Assembly (NCBI RefSeq): GCF_019711515.1
Contig: NZ_JAIGNO010000005.1
Location: 151,238-215,237 of the forward strand
Source of the DNA: Qipengyuania qiaonensis
GTDB lineage: Bacteria > Pseudomonadota > Alphaproteobacteria > Sphingomonadales > Sphingomonadaceae
Direction of reading: 5' to 3'
DNA: 64,000 nucleotides
Part shown: positions 35,110 through 43,758 of the stretch, piece after piece
How positions within the stretch are numbered: position 1 is the first letter of the stretch
Layout: each line of letters starts with the position of its first letter
The notes under the pieces: model-generated
What the model was told of the DNA's origin: nothing
Seen by the model: only the letters and a program-made list of their open reading frames with translations
The model's database searches: none
Made by a program: the position numbers and the translations under genes

Positions 35110-36975
35110 TTAGCGAGTGGCGACATAGCGGCCGGGCGCGTTTTCGATCACATTGTCGCCCTTGCTGCCGGGCTTGCGCTTGCCCGTGGCAGGCGTCGTC
35201 GCGCCGTCTCGCTCACGCAGCCAGTCGATCCAGTCCGGCCACCAGCTGCCCGGATGTTCCTGCGCCCCCTCGCGGAACTCCGTGAGGCTGCGGGGCGCGC
35301 CGTCGTGGGTCCAGTACTGATACTTGCCCGCATCGGGCGGATTGACGACGCCGGCGATGTGGCCCGACCCGGCGAGTATGAATTTGAGCGGACCCTTGAA
35401 ATGATCGGTGATCCGCCAGACGCTCTCGGCAGGCGCAATATGGTCTTCCTTGCCCGCCTGGACATAGGTCGGCGTACCGACCAGCCCGAGATCGACCGGT
35501 GTACCGTCGATGCTCAGCGCATTCGGTTCGACCAGCTTGTTGTCGCGATACAGGTCGCGCAGATATTGCTGGTGCCATTGCGCCGGCAGATTGGTGACGT
35601 CGCCGTTCCAGTGCAGCAGATCGAAGGCCGGATACTCCTCGCCCAGCAGGTAATTGTTGACGACGTAGTTCCAGATCAGATCGGTGCCGCGCAGCAGATT
35701 GAAGGTCGCCGCCATGTACCGCCCGTCGAGATAGCCGTCGGCACTCATCGCCTTGACCATGCCGAGCTGGTTGTCGTCGACGAAATTGAGCAGCTCCCCC
35801 GCTTTCTCGAAATCGACCTGCGCGGTGAAGAAGGTCGCGCTCTTCACCTTGTCTTGCTCGCTGCGCCGGTGGAGCAGGGCGAGCGTGGCGGCCAGTGTGG
35901 TGCCCGCCACGCAATAGCCGATCGCATGCACGCTCTTCACGCCCAGCCGATCGCGGATATGGTCGATCGCATCGATCTGCGCGCGGACGTAATCGTCCCA
36001 GATCACGTCCTTCATGCTGGCATCGGCCGATTTCCAGCTGACCATGAACACGGTCACGCCTTGTTCGACGGCCCAGCGCACGAAGCTTTTCTTGGCGTTG
36101 AGGTCGAGGATATAAAAGCGGTTGATCCAGGGGGGGAAGATGACCAGCGGGGTTTCCAGCACTTGCCCGGTCGAGGGGGAATACTGGATCAACTGGTAGA
36201 GCGGGGTTTCGTGAACGACCTTGCCCGGCGTCACGGCGATGTTCTCGCCCAGCTTGAAGGCGCTGGCATCGGTGTGCGACAGCTGGCCGCGGCGTAGATC
36301 GGCGAGCAGATGCTCCATGCCCTTCACCAGGTTCTCGCCCCTGCTCTCCAGCGTGCGCTCCATCACCACGGGGTTGAGCAGCGGGAAGTTGGACGGGCTG
36401 GCCGCTTCGGTGATCGCGCGGGTGGTGAAGCGCAACTGTTCGCGCTTGTCGTCGGACAGGCCATCCATCCGGTCGACCATCTCGCCGACGCGCTCTGCCA
36501 GAAAGAGATAGGTCTGGTGGATCAGCGCATAGGCAGGATGTGCGCGCCAGCGCGGATCGGCGAAGCGGCGGTCCCGGCGCGGCAATTCGGGATCGCCCTT
36601 CGCTTCGGCCGCGCCGTCCATACCGAGGCCGTATTGCCCCAGCACCTGCTGCCACAGCGCCATGCCCTCCTGCATCAGCGCCTGCTGCTGGGCAGGATCG
36701 GCGATGGGCATCTGGCGGTACCAGTCTTCTGCCATGCGCATCCAGCGCGACGGATCCATATAGGCCGCCAGCGCCTGCGGGTTGGCGAGCTGTTCGGTCT
36801 GGTATTCCATCCACAGGCCCTGCAGCTTCGCCCCGACTTCGGCCCAGTCGCGCATGTCTTCCGGACTCAGCGGCGTTCCGGCGGTTGCTTCGGCCAGCGG
36901 CGCGAACAACGTGCGCGCGAATTTCGCCGGTGCTTCGAACATATTCGTGAAGGGATCGGGGCCGTCGTCGGTCAT
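35110..36975 (-). CDS. phaC: Class I poly(3-hydroxyalkanoate) synthase
   Basis: A 621-residue PHA synthase that polymerises 3-hydroxyacyl-CoA on granules. The N-terminal domain (about 1-240) is followed by an alpha/beta-hydrolase domain. The lipase-like box is GYCVAG with catalytic Cys355; the Asp lies in GKEDHIAP and the His in GSGHIAGVVNPP. Length and motifs are those of class I. The phasin gene follows on the same strand after 107 bases, with its own operator region. Confidence 0.96.
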   Translation of the reverse strand: MTDDGPDPFTNMFEAPAKFARTLFAPLAEATAGTPLSPEDMRDWAEVGAKLQGLWMEYQTEQLANPQALAAYMDPSRWMRMAEDWYRQMPIADPAQQQALMQEGMALWQQVLGQYGLGMDGAAEAKGDPELPRRDRRFADPRWRAHPAYALIHQTYLFLAERVGEMVDRMDGLSDDKREQLRFTTRAITEAASPSNFPLLNPVVMERTLESRGENLVKGMEHLLADLRRGQLSHTDASAFKLGENIAVTPGKVVHETPLYQLIQYSPSTGQVLETPLVIFPPWINRFYILDLNAKKSFVRWAVEQGVTVFMVSWKSADASMKDVIWDDYVRAQIDAIDHIRDRLGVKSVHAIGYCVAGTTLAATLALLHRRSEQDKVKSATFFTAQVDFEKAGELLNFVDDNQLGMVKAMSADGYLDGRYMAATFNLLRGTDLIWNYVVNNYLLGEEYPAFDLLHWNGDVTNLPAQWHQQYLRDLYRDNKLVEPNALSIDGTPVDLGLVGTPTYVQAGKEDHIAPAESVWRITDHFKGPLKFILAGSGHIAGVVNPPDAGKYQYWTHDGAPRSLTEFREGAQEHPGSWWPDWIDWLRERDGATTPATGKRKPGSKGDNVIENAPGRYVATR

Positions 36976-36994
36976 TCTCGCTCCTGTGGCGTTT

Positions 36995-37062
36995 CAAGCA
37001 CCTGTTGGGACGGCAATAGGATATTCCGCGCCCGCTTGCACCTGTGCCGATTGCACCTGCAG
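36995..37062. repeat. Three direct GCACCTG repeats between phaC and alaC
   Basis: CAAGCACCTGTTG (36995-37007), CTTGCACCTGTGC (37035-37047) and ATTGCACCTGCAG (37050-37062) share (T)GCACCTG. They lie in the 135-base divergent promoter region of phaC and alaC. They resemble the TTGCACTGCA core at the phasin promoter with one extra base. Confidence 0.45.
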
Positions 37063-37110
37063 GGTGAATAGGTAATCAGTGTGACTCGACCAACGCCTGA
37101 CGGAGCCGGA

Positions 37111-38292
37111 ATGTCCGACGATTTCTACCGCATCAAACGCCTGCCACCCTATGTCATCGCCGAAGTGAATGCGATGCGGCATGCGGCGCGGCGAGCGGGC
37201 AGGGATATCATCGATCTGGGCATGGGCAATCCCGACCGACCGCCGCCCCAGCATGTGATCGACAAATTGTGCGAGGTTGCAGGCAAGCCGTCGGCGCATG
37301 GCTATTCGCAGTCGAAGGGCATTCCCGGCCTGCGCAAGGCACAGGCGAATTATTACGGCCGCCGCTTCAATGTCGATCTCGATCCCGAGCGCGAGGTGGT
37401 GGTAACGATGGGTTCGAAGGAAGGCCTGTCGTCCATGGCCACCGCGATCATCGCGCCGGGCGATGTTGTCCTCGCGCCGAGCCCGTCCTACCCGATCCAC
37501 ACGTTCGGCTTCATCATCGCCGGGGCCACCATTCGCAGCGTGCCGACCACGCCGGACGAAGGCTATTGGAAGGCGCTCGACAATGCCATGGCCTATACCG
37601 TGCCGCGCCCGACGGTACTGGTGGTCAACTATCCCAGCAATCCCACGGCAGAGACGGTGGATCTCGATTTCTACGAACGGCTGGTCGCCTGGGCGAAGGA
37701 GAACAAGGTCTGGGTCCTGTCCGACCTCGCCTATTCGGAGCTGTATTACGACGGCAAGCCGACGCGCTCGATCCTCGAGGTCCCTGGGGCCAAGGACGTG
37801 GCGGTCGAATTCACCTCCATGTCCAAGACCTATTCCATGGCCGGCTGGCGCATGGGCTTCGCGGTCGGCAACCCGACGCTGATTTCCGCGCTGACGCGGG
37901 TGAAATCCTATCTCGATTACGGGGCTTTTACCCCGATCCAGGCGGCGGCCTGCGCCGCGCTCAACGGACCGCAGGATATCGTGGAGGAAAACCGTGCCCG
38001 CTATCAGCGCCGGCGCGATGTGATGGTCGAAAGCTTCGGGCGGGCCGGGTGGGACATTCCCTCGCCGCCCGCCAGCATGTTCGCCTGGGCCCCGCTGCCC
38101 AGGGCATTCCACAATATGGGCAGTCTCGAATTCTCCAAGCAGCTGCTCGAACATGCGGGCGTCGCGGTGGCGGCGGGCGTCGGCTATGGCGAGGAGGGCG
38201 AAGGCTTCGTCCGCATCGCCATGGTGGAGAACGAACAGCGCATCCGTCAGGCTGCGCGCAACGTGAAGCGTTTCCTCGCCGAACACGGCTGA
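37111..38292 (+). CDS. alaC: Alanine transaminase AlaC-type aminotransferase
   Basis: A 393-residue PLP-dependent class I/II aminotransferase starting MSDDFYRIKRLPPYVIAEVNAM, the AlaC signature. Other marks are IIDLGMGNPD, NYPSNPTAE, LSDLAYSELYYDG and the PLP-lysine motif SMSKTYSMAGWRMGF. It makes alanine from pyruvate and glutamate. Similar proteins are often labelled LL-diaminopimelate aminotransferase. ATG 37111 is taken because GGAGCCGGA precedes it. Confidence 0.88.
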   Translation: MSDDFYRIKRLPPYVIAEVNAMRHAARRAGRDIIDLGMGNPDRPPPQHVIDKLCEVAGKPSAHGYSQSKGIPGLRKAQANYYGRRFNVDLDPEREVVVTMGSKEGLSSMATAIIAPGDVVLAPSPSYPIHTFGFIIAGATIRSVPTTPDEGYWKALDNAMAYTVPRPTVLVVNYPSNPTAETVDLDFYERLVAWAKENKVWVLSDLAYSELYYDGKPTRSILEVPGAKDVAVEFTSMSKTYSMAGWRMGFAVGNPTLISALTRVKSYLDYGAFTPIQAAACAALNGPQDIVEENRARYQRRRDVMVESFGRAGWDIPSPPASMFAWAPLPRAFHNMGSLEFSKQLLEHAGVAVAAGVGYGEEGEGFVRIAMVENEQRIRQAARNVKRFLAEHG

Positions 38293-38352
38293 TCGAGCGT
38301 CTGGTTGACATGTAGACGGCACGGAATCGGCGCCGGGAGAGAGGATTGAAAG

Positions 38353-39150
38353 ATGAATTTCGAAGATCGCGTTTCGATAGACCTCGCCGATAACGGCGTC
38401 GCCCAGGTCCGCTTTACCCGCGGCGACAAGATGAATGCGCTGGACCCGACGCAGTTCGCGGCGATCATCGATGCGGGCAATGCGCTGCGCGAGATGAAGG
38501 GTCTGCGCGTGGCAGTGCTATCGGGCGAGGGGCGGGCCTTCTGCGCGGGCCTCGACACGTCCAGCTTCGGCGGCGACCCCACCGGCTCGGGCAAGCTGGC
38601 CGACCGCACGCACGGCAATGCCAACCGGGCGCAGGAAGCCGCGATGACCTGGCGCAAATGCCCGGTGCCGGTGATCGCCGCCGTCCACGGCGTGTGCTTC
38701 GGCGGCGGGCTGCAGATCGCCAGCGGGGCCGACATTCGCGTGGTCCATCCCCAAACGCGCATGGCGGTGATGGAAATGAAATGGGGCCTCGTGCCCGATA
38801 TGGGCGGCTATGCCCTGTGGCGCGGCCTGGTGCGCGACGACACCCTGCGCGAACTGACCTACACCAATCGCGAATTCGGTGGCGAAGAGGCGCTCGGCCT
38901 CGGCTTCGCCACCATGGTGGAGGAAGACCCGCTGGCGAAAGCGAACGCCCTGGCCGAAACCATCGCCAACAAGAACCCGGACGCCATCCGCGGCGCCAAG
39001 CGCCTGTTCCGCGTGATGCACGAGGAAGGCGAGGATGCGATCCTGCTCGCCGAAAGCGAAGAGCAGGACGGCATCATCCGCACCCCCAACCAGATCGAGG
39101 CGGTGATGGCGGAAATGCAGAAGCGCGCACCGAAGTTTGCGGATGCGTGA
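38353..39150 (+). CDS. Crotonase / enoyl-CoA hydratase family protein
   Basis: A 265-residue crotonase fold enzyme. The CoA-binding oxyanion motif is GRAFCAGLDTSSFGG, followed by HGVCFGGGLQIASGADIRVV and EMKWGLVPDMGGY. Members hydrate enoyl-CoA or isomerise or hydrolyse CoA esters; the exact reaction is not clear. A good purine-rich site (GGGAGAGAGG) precedes the ATG. It follows alaC by 60 bases in the same direction. Confidence 0.88.
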   Translation: MNFEDRVSIDLADNGVAQVRFTRGDKMNALDPTQFAAIIDAGNALREMKGLRVAVLSGEGRAFCAGLDTSSFGGDPTGSGKLADRTHGNANRAQEAAMTWRKCPVPVIAAVHGVCFGGGLQIASGADIRVVHPQTRMAVMEMKWGLVPDMGGYALWRGLVRDDTLRELTYTNREFGGEEALGLGFATMVEEDPLAKANALAETIANKNPDAIRGAKRLFRVMHEEGEDAILLAESEEQDGIIRTPNQIEAVMAEMQKRAPKFADA

Positions 39151-39244
39151 ATGAGCGAGGTCCGGACGCAATCCCGATTGCGGACCTTACCGGTCATCCA
39201 AGCCCAATCTCGAACAGATCATTGCGATCTGCCGACAAACGGGA

Positions 39245-40732
39245 TCAGGATTCGCGATCCAGGGTAGTTGCAAGTTCGAGCAATCTGGGGGCTTCCAACT
39301 CACCCACCAGGGCAAGCGCGGCCTGACCATCCTCCCAATACGCAACTGCGACGCCGTTGTTCAGGTCCATCGAAGGACTGTCGCCAATCGACGTGTCTTC
39401 CTCTGCTGCGAAAAGGGAAACTCGTTCATCATCCGCAGTGACCATGGTCAGCACGACCGAGTTGCCCAGATCGGAAGGGTAGAGCTGGGCGTCGGTTACG
39501 ACCCAGTCTTCGGGAATTTCGGGCAGTTCGACACCGGTCGCATGGAGAATCTCGCCTCGATCGAGGTCGCTGCTTTCGATCTGCGATGCCATTTGCGCGC
39601 GTACACTGCTCGCGACGTAGGCTTCCTGCGCTTCACTGACGAGCGATGCTGCGTTTGCCGGCGGTGCGAACTCGGTGTCGAGCTCGTTGGCAATCCAGCC
39701 GCTGGCGAACAAAGCAATTGCTGCTGCCATCCGCACCAGCCGCTCGCGACGATAATTGTCGTTGCTGGCACGCAGCTCGGTTCTGTCGCCACCGACCATT
39801 GTCGATACCGATAGCGGGTTCCTGCTGTCGCCAACTTGCTGCTGGGACGACTGGGCAATCTTCTCCTTGCTGAAATAGCAGGCAAAAAATGGATGGAGAT
39901 TCCGATCTATATAGGCGTCGATATAGGCAATATCTTCGCTGGACAGATAATCGACGAAGCCTCCGACTTTCCCTCGACGCACCTTGAAGCTTTCCGGGTT
40001 TTGCGGGTCCGCCGGACGCAGGCGCTCATGTCCGAAGCTGTCGTGCAATTCGGCCTTCCGCATGTTGCGGAACGATGCCTTTTCGACCGTCTCCTCCAGC
40101 AGGGTTCCATCCGGGGCGGGCAGGCCGAAAAATCCCGCCGTACTCAGGAGGACCTGTCTCGGGTCGCTGTGCATGTCCTCGTATGAAACCCACAGGAAAT
40201 CGCGTGGGACGAACCGGGCTTCGGCCCAGGAGTTATAGAACGCGACGATCGCGTCGATGCTTCCCTTCTCCCGGTGAATGTAGGTCGAGATGTCGCAATC
40301 GATCACCTTCATTCGGTTCTTGGCATCGAAATAGTAGGATACCAGAACGTCACGAGGGTCGCGCGTAAGCAACAGGACTCGCTTGTTGCGATAGCGGGAT
40401 TTGTCCTTGTCCACCTCGTGCCCGAATTTGAGATTGGGGCTGTCGTCGTGCGTGAAGCCGATATTCGGGATGTCCGAAGAGAGCTTCCAGAAATGCTGGA
40501 GCTCCATCGGATTGTCGATCTTCAGGCCATATTGAGAGCAGACCATGCTGCCCAGCATCGTTCTAAGCCAAGTCCGGCCGGACTTGGGGTAGGACAGGAC
40601 ATATCCGTCTCTCGCCCACTCGCTCGCGGCGCGGCGCATCGCAAGCAGCACCCCCCTGTTCCGGATCGATTTGGGTAGAAGCGACTCGCCTGCCGAAAAT
40701 GCAAAATCCCGAAAAATCGTGCGAACTGCCAT
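39245..40732 (-). CDS. Sulfotransferase fused to an anti-sigma-factor-like membrane tail
   Basis: A 495-residue chimera from ATG 40732 (an in-frame TTG lies 15 bases upstream). The N-terminal two thirds are a PAPS sulfotransferase: the phosphosulfate loop YPKSGRTW, the 3'-phosphate motif RDPRDVLVSYY and RRGKVGGF. After a polar linker (SNDNYRRERLVR), one membrane helix (MAAAIALFASGWIANEL) and an extracytoplasmic domain follow, with LPEIPEDWVVTDAQLYPSDLGNSVVLTMVTADD. That tail looks like the C-terminus of sphingomonad transmembrane anti-sigma factors, lacking their N-terminal sigma-binding zinc domain. No frameshift was seen at the junction. Confidence 0.8.
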   Translation of the reverse strand: MAVRTIFRDFAFSAGESLLPKSIRNRGVLLAMRRAASEWARDGYVLSYPKSGRTWLRTMLGSMVCSQYGLKIDNPMELQHFWKLSSDIPNIGFTHDDSPNLKFGHEVDKDKSRYRNKRVLLLTRDPRDVLVSYYFDAKNRMKVIDCDISTYIHREKGSIDAIVAFYNSWAEARFVPRDFLWVSYEDMHSDPRQVLLSTAGFFGLPAPDGTLLEETVEKASFRNMRKAELHDSFGHERLRPADPQNPESFKVRRGKVGGFVDYLSSEDIAYIDAYIDRNLHPFFACYFSKEKIAQSSQQQVGDSRNPLSVSTMVGGDRTELRASNDNYRRERLVRMAAAIALFASGWIANELDTEFAPPANAASLVSEAQEAYVASSVRAQMASQIESSDLDRGEILHATGVELPEIPEDWVVTDAQLYPSDLGNSVVLTMVTADDERVSLFAAEEDTSIGDSPSMDLNNGVAVAYWEDGQAALALVGELEAPRLLELATTLDRES

Positions 40733-41109
40733 CAGGCAAGGCCCCAAGTTGTTGAATGATGGGCGAGTTAAGCCAGTCGACCATATAGCGTAGCCGCGCA
40801 GTTACCAGTGCCGCAAATGGGGGTATCATTTTGGTAGAGGGATGCGCCTGTCGTTGCGATTCACCGCGATCTCTCGCGTCGTGAGACGATCTGGCCGCGC
40901 TGGCCACGCGGGTCGAACAGGGACCGGTGAACTGGCACACCGATATCGAAGAAGAGCATGACGCCCGCGAAGCCGGGTGCGGCGATAGCGGGGCTCGACC
41001 GGGGGCGGGGGCCGCCGTGCCGGGTGTCACCCTGCCATCGGGGTATGATTGTCGTTGCTTTGTAGAGTGTTAGATATCCAAAGTCACGGACGACACCCTG
41101 CCGCCTTCG
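40733..41109. other. Gene-free stretch between sulfotransferase and thioesterase
   Basis: These 377 bases contain no reading frame I can recognise. An open plus frame ending at 41071 has an acidic segment (DDLAALATRVEQ then WHTDIEEEHDA) but no start or family match. Two short related words, GGGGTATCAT (about 40824) and GGGGTATGAT (about 41039), flank it. It may be a scar of the event that formed the neighbouring fusion gene. Confidence 0.3.
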
Positions 41110-41889
41110 TCACCCGAAGACGGCCACGCATTGCATTCCGTCGAGCACCTGCCGGCCATCGGCATTCCACAGCCGCAGCCGTTCGGAGGAATAGCCGTGC
41201 GCGGCATGCTGACTGGCATTTTCCGACAGCCACCAGCCGTCGCGCGTCTCGGGCGCCGGTTCGAGCAGGTTGAACGACCAGTTGATCGAACTGATCGGCC
41301 CCTGCCGCCGCATCGCCCGCATGGCACCCGGCGGCAGCACGTCGCCCAGCAGGATCAGCTCGCTGACGGGATCGAGTCCCTCGCGCGCGGTAAGCCGGGC
41401 CCAGCGGCGGACCACCGGCTTGCCGGGGCCGCGCATGTCCTGCGCGCGGCGGATCTCGAAATTGTTCTGGATGAAGGCGGGGCCCTGACCCTGCATGGCG
41501 ACGTCGGCCTCGTCGGGGCCGCCGGGCCAGTCTTCCACCGGGGCGGCATCGTGCTCGGCATTCGCCTCGCGCTCGGTGCCGAACAGCCAGAAAGCGGTCA
41601 GGGTGCATTTTCCTTCGCACCAGATTTCGCTGCGGACCTGCGCGACATTGCGGCCCTGGCGAACGATCTCGCGCCGCAGTTCGACCTCCGGCCCTGTCGG
41701 CGCCACGAACGCGACCTGCGCAGCGCGCAGCGGGGGCAGGTCGGTAAAGGCGCGGATTGCCGCCGTATAGGCGATCAGCGCCGATGCGCCGCCATAGAGC
41801 GTGCGCCCCTGCATCCAGTTCTCCAGGCCGGAAAAGCACGTTTCGCCGCCCGCAGCGGTGATCGGATCGAGGAGGTTAGCGATGCTCAT
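41110..41889 (-). CDS. Acyl-CoA thioesterase family protein (double hot-dog)
   Basis: A 259-residue protein of the TesB-like thioesterase family. It has GRTLYGGASALIAYTAAIR, FVAPTGPEVELRREIVRQGRNVAQVRSEIW and the late WWLSENASQHAAHGYSSERLRLWNADGRQVLDGMQCVAVF. It would release CoA from acyl-CoA. ATG 41889 is used; the frame runs on through tRNA-Cys to 42108, which cannot be coding. Confidence 0.82.
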   Translation of the reverse strand: MSIANLLDPITAAGGETCFSGLENWMQGRTLYGGASALIAYTAAIRAFTDLPPLRAAQVAFVAPTGPEVELRREIVRQGRNVAQVRSEIWCEGKCTLTAFWLFGTEREANAEHDAAPVEDWPGGPDEADVAMQGQGPAFIQNNFEIRRAQDMRGPGKPVVRRWARLTAREGLDPVSELILLGDVLPPGAMRAMRRQGPISSINWSFNLLEPAPETRDGWWLSENASQHAAHGYSSERLRLWNADGRQVLDGMQCVAVFG

Positions 41890-42013
41890 GGTGGGGCACA
41901 TTGCCGCTATCCGGTCACGCGTCCAGAGTGACGTTACGTAAGGTGCGACGTGGCGATTGCCTTTGCGCCGGAGAATCGCTAGTGCCCCGCTTCCTTCCCG
42001 AGAGGGAGGGCGA

Positions 42014-42087
42014 GGCCCGATGGCGGAGTGGTTACGCAGAGGACTGCAAATCCTTGCACGCCGGTTCGATTCCGGCTCGGGCCTCCA
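42014..42087 (+). tRNA. tRNA-Cys (anticodon GCA)
   Basis: A 74-base cloverleaf. The acceptor GGCCCGA pairs with TCGGGCC, the anticodon loop is CTGCAAA, and the T-loop is GGTTCGATTCC. The U discriminator is followed by CCA. Confidence 0.97.
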
Positions 42088-42109
42088 TTTCTCGCAGCAA
42101 TGCGACAAT

Positions 42110-42185
42110 GCCGCTTTAGCTCAGTTGGTAGAGCACATCATTCGTAATGATGGGGTCACGTGTTCGAGTCACGTAAGCGGCACCA
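42110..42185 (+). tRNA. tRNA-Thr (anticodon CGT), probable island attachment site
   Basis: A 76-base cloverleaf. The acceptor GCCGCTT pairs with AAGCGGC, the anticodon loop is TTCGTAA, and the T-loop is TGTTCGAGTCA. The A discriminator is followed by CCA. A recombinase remnant reads into its 3' end, so the gene is the likely integration site of the accessory region on the right. Confidence 0.97.
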
Positions 42186-42494
42186 CTCCCGGTCAAAGAT
42201 GGGCACTTTGCCCGTGTCCGATCCAGCGTCGAAGACGAGCGCCTTCTCTAGCGCTTCTGTCGTTCCGAAAATGCGGATGTCATCGTTGGTGATCTCGACC
42301 TTGCCGACGAACAGGCGAAGGTAGGCGGACCGGAATTTTGGATCGCCGTTGGTCAAGGCATGCGAGATGCGCTTGGCGAAACCTTCGATCATCGCTTCGT
42401 CGATCTTGGTTCTGGATTTTGACAGCTGAAGCTCGAGGCTCGCGATGGGCTTGCACTCGCCTTGAAAGAAGCCGGCAAGAAAAGTGAATGCTCG
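42156..42494 (-). pseudogene. C-terminal remnant of a site-specific recombinase
   Basis: The frame has no start codon near its 5' side. It opens directly after the TGA of the oxidoreductase gene (42495-42497) in the same frame. It reads AFTFLAGFFQGECKPIASLEL, then AMIEGFAKRISHALTNGDPKF, RSAYLRLFVGKVEITNDDIRIF and GTTEALEKALV. This matches the C-terminal region of large serine recombinases. It runs into the 3' half of tRNA-Thr before stopping. The catalytic N-terminal part is gone, so it should be inactive. Confidence 0.7.
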
Positions 42495-43748
42495 TCAGGC
42501 GAAACGCGCGAGATCGAAAGGCGAAAGATCAACCGTCGGCGCTTCACCCCCGACCATGGCTGCGATCGCCTCGCCCGTGACCGCTGCCAGGGTCAGTCCC
42601 AGATGCTGATGACCGAAGGCGTAGGCAATAGCGGGTTGTCTTGCGAGCCGCCCGATGGCCGGCAGATAATCGGGTAAGGTGGGGCGGGCGCCGACCCATT
42701 CGCTTGCCGGTTCTCCGAAACTGCAGCCCAGCGCACTGACATGCGCACGCAAGCGTGCCCATTTGCGGGGATCCGGTGGCAACGACAAAGGCGCGAACTC
42801 GGCAAAGCTCGCCGCGCGAACTGCTTCGGCGAACCGAGTGACGATTAACGAGCGGTCTTCAAATACGACAGGCGGCGTTCCGAAGGGCCAGTCGGTGGAG
42901 GCGCTCTCGACGTGATAGCCGCGCTCGGCGATCAACGGGACTTTTTCACCCAGCTCTTCGAGGAGCGGCGCCGATGCTGCACCAGCCGCTACCAGAACGA
43001 CGTCACATGTCAGCACGGTGTCATCGTCCAGCGTCACCTTTGCCTGTGAGACGCCGGCAATGTGGACGGCGCGTGCGCGGTGCACTCGCCCTCCAAGCGC
43101 GCAAAAGCGAGCATGGAGCACTTCGCCCAATCTGCGATTGTCGGTGATCTGGGCGCTGCCATGGAAGCGGATTGCTCCCGCGATTGGTACACGGATCAGG
43201 GTCCGAAGCTCGTCAAGCTCGTCTTGCGATACGGACCTGAATGAGGTTTTGCCAATTTCGCTCGCCTGCCAGCGCGCGATACCCGCTGCAGCGGTGCCGT
43301 CGGTCTCCCACACCACAAAATGTCCGGTTTCGCGCAGCAGGGCCGAAGCATCCGAATCGGCGAGCAGACGCTGCCATGCTGGCAGCGCTTCTGACAGAAG
43401 AGCGCCCAGCGCCGCCTTGCCGCGCGTAAATCTGGCCGGTGTGCTGAAACGGGCAAGCCTGGCTGCGAATGGCAACCAGGCGGCGATGGCGCGCGGCGGC
43501 AATGCGAGCGGACCGCCAAACATGAACAGCCGACGCGGAAAGCTTCGAAACGTTGCAGGCGCGGCGAGCGGTTCGACCTGTTCGATCGCAATATGTCCGG
43601 CATTGCCCCAGGAGGCACCGCGCCACGGTTCATCGGGCGCCACAATCAGTGTCTGGATTCCGCTGCGCTGCAGCGCAATGGCGCAAGCGAGACCGATCAC
43701 ACCATCGCCGATTATGATGGCGTCGTTGTGGCTGCGGGGTGCCGCCAT
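42495..43748 (-). CDS. FAD-dependent D-amino acid (D-hydroxyproline) oxidoreductase, DadA-like
   Basis: A 417-residue DAO-fold enzyme. The FAD motif is AIIIGDGVIGLACAIALQRSG, with GASWGNAGHI soon after, VLVAAGAASAPLLEEL mid-protein, and the C-terminal AYAFGHQHLGLTLAAVTGEAIA. It probably oxidises cis-4-hydroxy-D-proline to 1-pyrroline-4-hydroxy-2-carboxylate, given the epimerase 11 bases upstream and the deaminase beyond. ATG 43748 is chosen; the frame extends upstream only as shadow of the epimerase. Its stop is followed directly by the recombinase remnant. Confidence 0.85.
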   Translation of the reverse strand: MAAPRSHNDAIIIGDGVIGLACAIALQRSGIQTLIVAPDEPWRGASWGNAGHIAIEQVEPLAAPATFRSFPRRLFMFGGPLALPPRAIAAWLPFAARLARFSTPARFTRGKAALGALLSEALPAWQRLLADSDASALLRETGHFVVWETDGTAAAGIARWQASEIGKTSFRSVSQDELDELRTLIRVPIAGAIRFHGSAQITDNRRLGEVLHARFCALGGRVHRARAVHIAGVSQAKVTLDDDTVLTCDVVLVAAGAASAPLLEELGEKVPLIAERGYHVESASTDWPFGTPPVVFEDRSLIVTRFAEAVRAASFAEFAPLSLPPDPRKWARLRAHVSALGCSFGEPASEWVGARPTLPDYLPAIGRLARQPAIAYAFGHQHLGLTLAAVTGEAIAAMVGGEAPTVDLSPFDLARFA

Positions 43749-43758
43749 CAGCAAGAAT

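Noticed and set aside
35213..36997. 594-residue frame on the same strand as phaC
   Set aside because: It is a +1 frame of the phaC gene with Arg/Ala-rich translation; phaC has all catalytic motifs.
41890..42108. N-terminal extension of the thioesterase
   Set aside because: The extension translates the complement of tRNA-Cys; family similarity begins at the ATG at 41889.
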